In this document: piece after piece, positions 60,464-64,000 of the stretch
Position numbering within the stretch: the stretch's first letter is position 1
Layout of the letters: each line of letters begins with the position of its first letter
Origin: Myxococcus sp. CA023
GTDB lineage: Bacteria > Myxococcota > Myxococcia > Myxococcales > Myxococcaceae
Length of the DNA stretch: 64,000 nt
NCBI RefSeq assembly: GCF_010998615.1
Contig: NZ_JAAEAH010000036.1
Span: 1-64,000, forward strand
Direction: 5' to 3'
Program-made: the position numbers and the translations under genes
Notes under the pieces: generated by a model
Told to the model about the DNA's origin: nothing
What the model saw: only the letters and a program-made list of their open reading frames with translations
The model's database searches: none

Positions 60464-61723
60464 TCACACGCGATGTCTCACGCCCGAGGGTGCGGGCGCC
60501 TGCGACTGTCGCGCGTCTCGTGGCATTTTCACCGTAAAGGTCGTTCCCTCTGCCTCGGAGGAGGACACGCACACAGTTCCTCCGTGCGCCTGGACGATTT
60601 GTTTCACGATGAAGAGTCCCAACCCCAGGCCACCGGCGCCGCGACGGTGGCCCTTCCCAGGAGCAGTGCCCACCTGGCGAAACGGGTCGAACAATGTCTC
60701 CAGCTGTTGAGGCGGAATGGGCGTCCCGGTGTTGTGGACCTCCAGGACCTGCTCACCGTCCACGGCGATACATTTGAGCCGAACGGGCGTGTCCTCGGCG
60801 CCGTGCTCCAGCGCGTTGCCCACCAGATTGCTGAGCACCTGCGCCATCCGGTCCGCGTCCCAGAAGCCCTCCGACGCGCCCTCCACGTCCAGGGTGATGT
60901 GCCGGCCCGGATGCGCGGCGGACAGCTCCTCCACCACCATCCGGCAGATGATGGCCAGGCTGACCGTCCCCAGGTGCAGGGGGATGCCACCCGCCAGACG
61001 CGCGCGGGTGAGGTCGAGGATGTCGGAAATCATGGCGCCCATCCGCGCGGCGCTCGCCTCGATTCGCTGGGCGCATTGCTGCTGCTGGGCCGCCGGCAGC
61101 GTGCGTTGCGCCATGGCTCGCGCGGACAGGGAAATGGCATTCAGGGGGTTGCGCAGGTCGTGCCCGAGGATGCCGATGAACCGCTCACGAAACTCCGCCT
61201 CCTCGGTCAGCCGCTCCAGCGCGAGGTGGCGCGCGTTGCCATCCAGGGCCTCGCGGGTCAGCCGGGCCGTCGCGTGCTCCAGCGCGCCCTCCGCCCGGTG
61301 GCGGGCCTCGCGCTCACGCTCCAGCGCCTCGCGAAGCGCCTGCGCGTCGTCCGCGTCATCGGGCAGCAGCCACAGCACGAAGGCATCCAATGCCTTCATG
61401 CCCACGGCCCGGAAGCGCGCCTCCATGCCCTCGCGGGTGATGCGCAGCACGACGGACACCGGCTCGCCCGTGTCCACCACGCGCACGCAGTCCTCCAGGC
61501 GCAGCCCTCGCACGCCCTCCTGCTCCCAGCGCGACACACATGGAGGCAGGGCCCAATCGTGCGCCACCGGCTCAGCGGACGCCTCGAGCGCGGCCTGGCG
61601 CAAGTCGACCACCTCCCCCGCCGTCCCTCGCACCGTCTCGAAGCGCAGGCAGGGCGCGGCGCCCCCCGCATGCGTCGTCCAGGTCCAGGCGGAGCCCCAC
61701 TTCGACGAAAGACACACCCCCAT
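60464..61723 (-). CDS. soluble sensor histidine kinase
   Basis: 419 residues from ATG 61723 (GGGGGGAC upstream). The N-terminal 120 residues are a PAS-like sensor fold without a clear family match (RLEDCVRVVDTGEPVSVVLR); a coiled coil (LREALEREREARHRAEGALE) leads to HisKA (FIGILGHDLRNPLNAISLSA), N box (LSNLVGNALEHG), a G1-like segment with Asn in place of Asp (LEVHNTGTPI), F (LFDPFRQVG) and G2 (AGGLGLGLFIVKQIVQAHGG). The same Asn/Gly-type G1 occurs in the kinases at 18267 and 62139, so it is a subfamily trait. No adjacent regulator. Confidence 0.88.
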   Translation of the reverse strand: MGVCLSSKWGSAWTWTTHAGGAAPCLRFETVRGTAGEVVDLRQAALEASAEPVAHDWALPPCVSRWEQEGVRGLRLEDCVRVVDTGEPVSVVLRITREGMEARFRAVGMKALDAFVLWLLPDDADDAQALREALEREREARHRAEGALEHATARLTREALDGNARHLALERLTEEAEFRERFIGILGHDLRNPLNAISLSARAMAQRTLPAAQQQQCAQRIEASAARMGAMISDILDLTRARLAGGIPLHLGTVSLAIICRMVVEELSAAHPGRHITLDVEGASEGFWDADRMAQVLSNLVGNALEHGAEDTPVRLKCIAVDGEQVLEVHNTGTPIPPQQLETLFDPFRQVGTAPGKGHRRGAGGLGLGLFIVKQIVQAHGGTVCVSSSEAEGTTFTVKMPRDARQSQAPAPSGVRHRV

Positions 61724-61966
61724 CGACGTCCCCCCGGCACGCCCTCCAGCTCCGATGCTCGACGCTCGGTCGCGGAACGCACACGAGACAAGAGTGACAA
61801 ATCTCCGGGAGCGCGAACTTGTACGTGAGTACCGGTGCGACCTTCAGTGCTCACTCCGCGCCAGTGCCAACGCGCCACGCGGCCCGGCACCCGCCGCGGT
61901 GTCCTCATTCCGCAATGGCCCTGCGCGAACGGCCAGGGCCCCGGCGCGCTCGCCCAGGACTCCGGC

Positions 61967-62136
61967 TCAATACATGATGGCGATGTCACGCAGCTCGGGT
62001 CCGGAGGCACCGCCGAGGAAGGCCTGCTCCGGCATCGTGGCGGCACCTGTCATCAGGTTGACCTGGTACAGGACGTACGGGCCGTCACCGTTGAGGTCTC
62101 CCACGTCGTCGAGCAAATCGATGGACGGGACGGGCA
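61967..62136 (-). pseudogene. 3' end remnant of an unidentified exported protein
   Basis: About 56 codons with coding-like composition: PVPSIDLLDDVGDLNGDGPY, VLYQVNLMTGAATMPEQAFL, ending at a TGA. DLNGDG resembles a calcium-binding or FG-GAP type loop. There is no start and the 5' side runs into the end of the next kinase gene, so it is probably the tail of a lost gene. The rest of 61724-62138 shows nothing. Confidence 0.35.
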
Positions 62137-62138
62137 AC

Positions 62139-64000
62139 TCAGCCCGCCGCACGCGGCAGGCGCACGGTGAAGGTGGTGCCGTGCTGTTCGGAGGACACCA
62201 CCTCCACGCCGCCGCCGTGGCCGCGCACGATGTCCTGCACGATGTAGAGCCCCAGGCCGATGCTGCGGGTGGACTGGCCCTCCGTCAACGCGCCCCGTGT
62301 CAGCGGCTCGAACAGGCGAGGCAGCAACTCACGGGGGATGGGGGCGCCCCCGTTGAAGACAGACAGCAGCGCGGCCTCGCCCTCCAGCCGCGTATCCACC
62401 CGCACCGGGGCGTCCGCGGGGCTGTAGGCCAGGGCATTGCCCAGCAGGTTCGTGAGCACCTGGGCGATGCGGTCCGAATCCCATTCGCCGCGCACCTCGC
62501 CCTGGACCGCCACCTCCACGCGACGCTCGGGGTTGGCCACCAGGAGCTCATCCACCACCTGGTGCACCACCTCCCGCAAATCGGTGGTCTGGCGGTGCAG
62601 GGCAATGCCGCCGCCCAGCCGGGCCTTGGTGAAGTCCAGCAGGTCGCGAATCATCCGGGCCGCGCGCTCGGTGGCCTGGCCAATGCGCCACACCATGCGC
62701 TTCTGCGGCTCCGTCAACTCACCCTTCTTCTCCAGCAGCCCCGCCGACATGGAGATGGCCGCCAGGGGATTGCGCAAGTCGTGGGAGACGATGCCCACCA
62801 ACTGCTGTTCGAACTCGGCGCGCCGGCGCAGCTCCTCTTGCGACCGCTGCTGCTCCGCGAACAGGCGCGCGTTCTCGATGGAGAGCGCCGCCTTCGCCGC
62901 CAGCTCCTCCACCAGCTCCTGGTCCTCCTGGGTGAAGCTCCGGCCCGGGCCCATGCGCCCCACCGACAGCGTTCCCACCACCTTGCCCTGCGTCCGCAGC
63001 GGCACGCACAGCAGGCTGCGCAGCGCCTCGCCCTGTCCCAGCTCCCGCTGTGGGTCCTCCGGCAACTCGGGCACGAGGAGCGGCCGTCCGCCACGGAGCA
63101 CGAAGTCGCTCAGCCCCTCGCCGGGGAGCAGCGGCGCCCCGTCCTCCCCCTGATTGGAATGGCTGGCCGCCACCTCCAGCCGCGTCCCGTCGTCGGACAG
63201 CAGGCACAGCGTGCACGTGTCCCCCAGGAAGTAGGCGACCTGGCGGGTGATGGTGTCCAGCAGCACGGACAGGTCGCGGTTCGTCGCATCGAAGGCGTCG
63301 GACGCTTCCGTGAGCATCTGCAGCCGGGCGGCGGCGGCCCGGGCCACGGCATGGGCCCGGCGCTCCTCCGCCGTCAGGTGCACCCGGTCCAACGCCTGGG
63401 CACACGCGTGCGCCAGCGCGGTGAAGAAGGCCCGGTCCATCTCCGTGAAGGTCCGGGGCCGCGCGAAGGACAGGCCAATGGCGCCCAGCGCCCGCCCCTT
63501 CACCAGCAAGGGCAGCGCGAGCGCCGCCTCGTGAAGGCCTCGCGTATCCATGAGCGGATAACGCGCGCGCCACTCCTCCGGCGACCCCACCCAGATGGCC
63601 TGCTGCTCCCGCAGCGACTCCACCAGCGGCATGGCCGCCGTCATCGGAATGCGCCGCCACCGGCACAGCACGCTCTCCGGATAGCCAATGGCATCCACCA
63701 CCTCCAGCGCATCGCCCTCTGCGTCCAGGAGGTTGACGGTGCCCGCCTTCGCGCCAGCGGCCACCAGCCCTTGTTCGAAGAGCGCGCGGCACACCTGCGG
63801 CACGGTGGCCGCCTCCGACAACCGGGCGGTGAAGTCCCGCAACCGGTCGATGTAGCCCGCGGCCCTCAGCGCGGCATCCCGCGCCTCGGCTTCCTTCTGC
63901 CGCAGCAGCTCCGACTGGCGCCGCACCTGCTGCTGCGCGCGGAACAACTCCACGAAGACGGACACCTTCGAGCGCAGCACCTCCGGCGGAAAGGGCTTCT
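62139..64000 (-). CDS. hybrid sensor histidine kinase, REC-GAF-GAF-HK, cut by window end
   Basis: At least 620 residues; the gene continues beyond 64000. The first visible residues (KPFPPEVLRSKVSVFVELF) are the end of a receiver domain, so this is REC-HK. Coiled coil, then a GAF at about 60-200 (EQGLVAAGAKAGTVNLLDAE; GRALGAIGLSFARPRTFTEM), a second GAF at about 230-400 (LGDTCTLCLLSDDGTRLEVA; VVGTLSVGRMGPGRSFTQED), HisKA (QLVGIVSHDLRNPLAAISMS), N box (LTNLLGNALAYS), a G1-like VFNGGAPI and G2 (SIGLGLYIVQDIVRGHGGGV). A soluble kinase controlled by a partner phosphorylating its receiver. Confidence 0.9.
   Translation of the reverse strand, partial: KPFPPEVLRSKVSVFVELFRAQQQVRRQSELLRQKEAEARDAALRAAGYIDRLRDFTARLSEAATVPQVCRALFEQGLVAAGAKAGTVNLLDAEGDALEVVDAIGYPESVLCRWRRIPMTAAMPLVESLREQQAIWVGSPEEWRARYPLMDTRGLHEAALALPLLVKGRALGAIGLSFARPRTFTEMDRAFFTALAHACAQALDRVHLTAEERRAHAVARAAAARLQMLTEASDAFDATNRDLSVLLDTITRQVAYFLGDTCTLCLLSDDGTRLEVAASHSNQGEDGAPLLPGEGLSDFVLRGGRPLLVPELPEDPQRELGQGEALRSLLCVPLRTQGKVVGTLSVGRMGPGRSFTQEDQELVEELAAKAALSIENARLFAEQQRSQEELRRRAEFEQQLVGIVSHDLRNPLAAISMSAGLLEKKGELTEPQKRMVWRIGQATERAARMIRDLLDFTKARLGGGIALHRQTTDLREVVHQVVDELLVANPERRVEVAVQGEVRGEWDSDRIAQVLTNLLGNALAYSPADAPVRVDTRLEGEAALLSVFNGGAPIPRELLPRLFEPLTRGALTEGQSTRSIGLGLYIVQDIVRGHGGGVEVVSSEQHGTTFTVRLPRAAG

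Overview
The window is high-GC DNA from a myxobacterium, most likely Myxococcus or a close relative. Evidence is the third-position GC bias, which produces long antisense shadow frames, the many histidine kinases, a MYXO-CTERM protein, myxobacterial paralogue families (TIGR02270-like HEAT protein, double-CXXCG remnant, NGLST-repeat lipoprotein), and two adjacent chemosensory clusters that match what I recall of Che8 and Che7 of M. xanthus. Base 1 is inside a Nextera transposase mosaic-end remnant, so the window starts at a contig end of an Illumina draft.

Layout. 1-6.1 kb: end of a CHASE-type histidine kinase; an exported lipoprotein behind a promoter with a Fur-box-like palindrome; a CXXCH anchor protein with MYXO-CTERM; a frameshifted small ORF; an XRE regulator; and a scar where a decayed Ser/Thr kinase meets a decayed HEAT protein tail to tail. 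6.7-14.4 kb: a tightly overlapping + strand operon cheW-cheR(TPR)-cheW-mcp-cheA(REC)-cheB (Che8-like, Wsp/ACF-type content), followed by a PAS-GAF kinase, a KefB-type antiporter and a PAS kinase. 34.4-19.8 kb, - strand: hybrid kinase, then cheY-cheA-cheW-mcp-HEAT protein (Cpc7)-cheR-cheB-fatty-acid desaturase (Des7), then a PilZ protein and a single-domain receiver. The HEAT gene is split by a frameshift at a G6 tract.

35-48.6 kb: Fur regulator, lone receiver, exported proteins, a PAS histidine kinase, a metallophosphoesterase, three small lipoproteins (one with a complete JAMM metalloprotease motif), DoxX, then a co-directional run of beta-barrel protein, lipoprotein, RegB-type redox kinase and RegA-type Fis regulator. 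A LURP-one protein and a divergent MerR/methyltransferase pair with a palindromic operator follow. 49-58.5 kb: a DUF1624-type membrane protein, a GNAT acetyltransferase, a lipoprotein bracketed by 57-bp direct repeats, and a beta-oxidation operon (thiolase, FadJ/FadB-type protein, aldehyde dehydrogenase). Upstream of the thiolase is a chimeric pseudogene joining a short-chain dehydrogenase to an acyl-CoA dehydrogenase at a shared MAKY motif. 58.5-64 kb: remnants, a lipoprotein with nine NGLST pentapeptides, and two more histidine kinases, the last running off the window.

The theme is signal transduction: eight histidine kinases, two CheA proteins, two receptors, several lone receivers and four one-component or response DNA-binding regulators. 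The best leads are the receptor/HEAT/desaturase system, the JAMM lipoprotein, the recombination scars and the paired repeats. All functional statements come from reading translated sequence; no database search was run.
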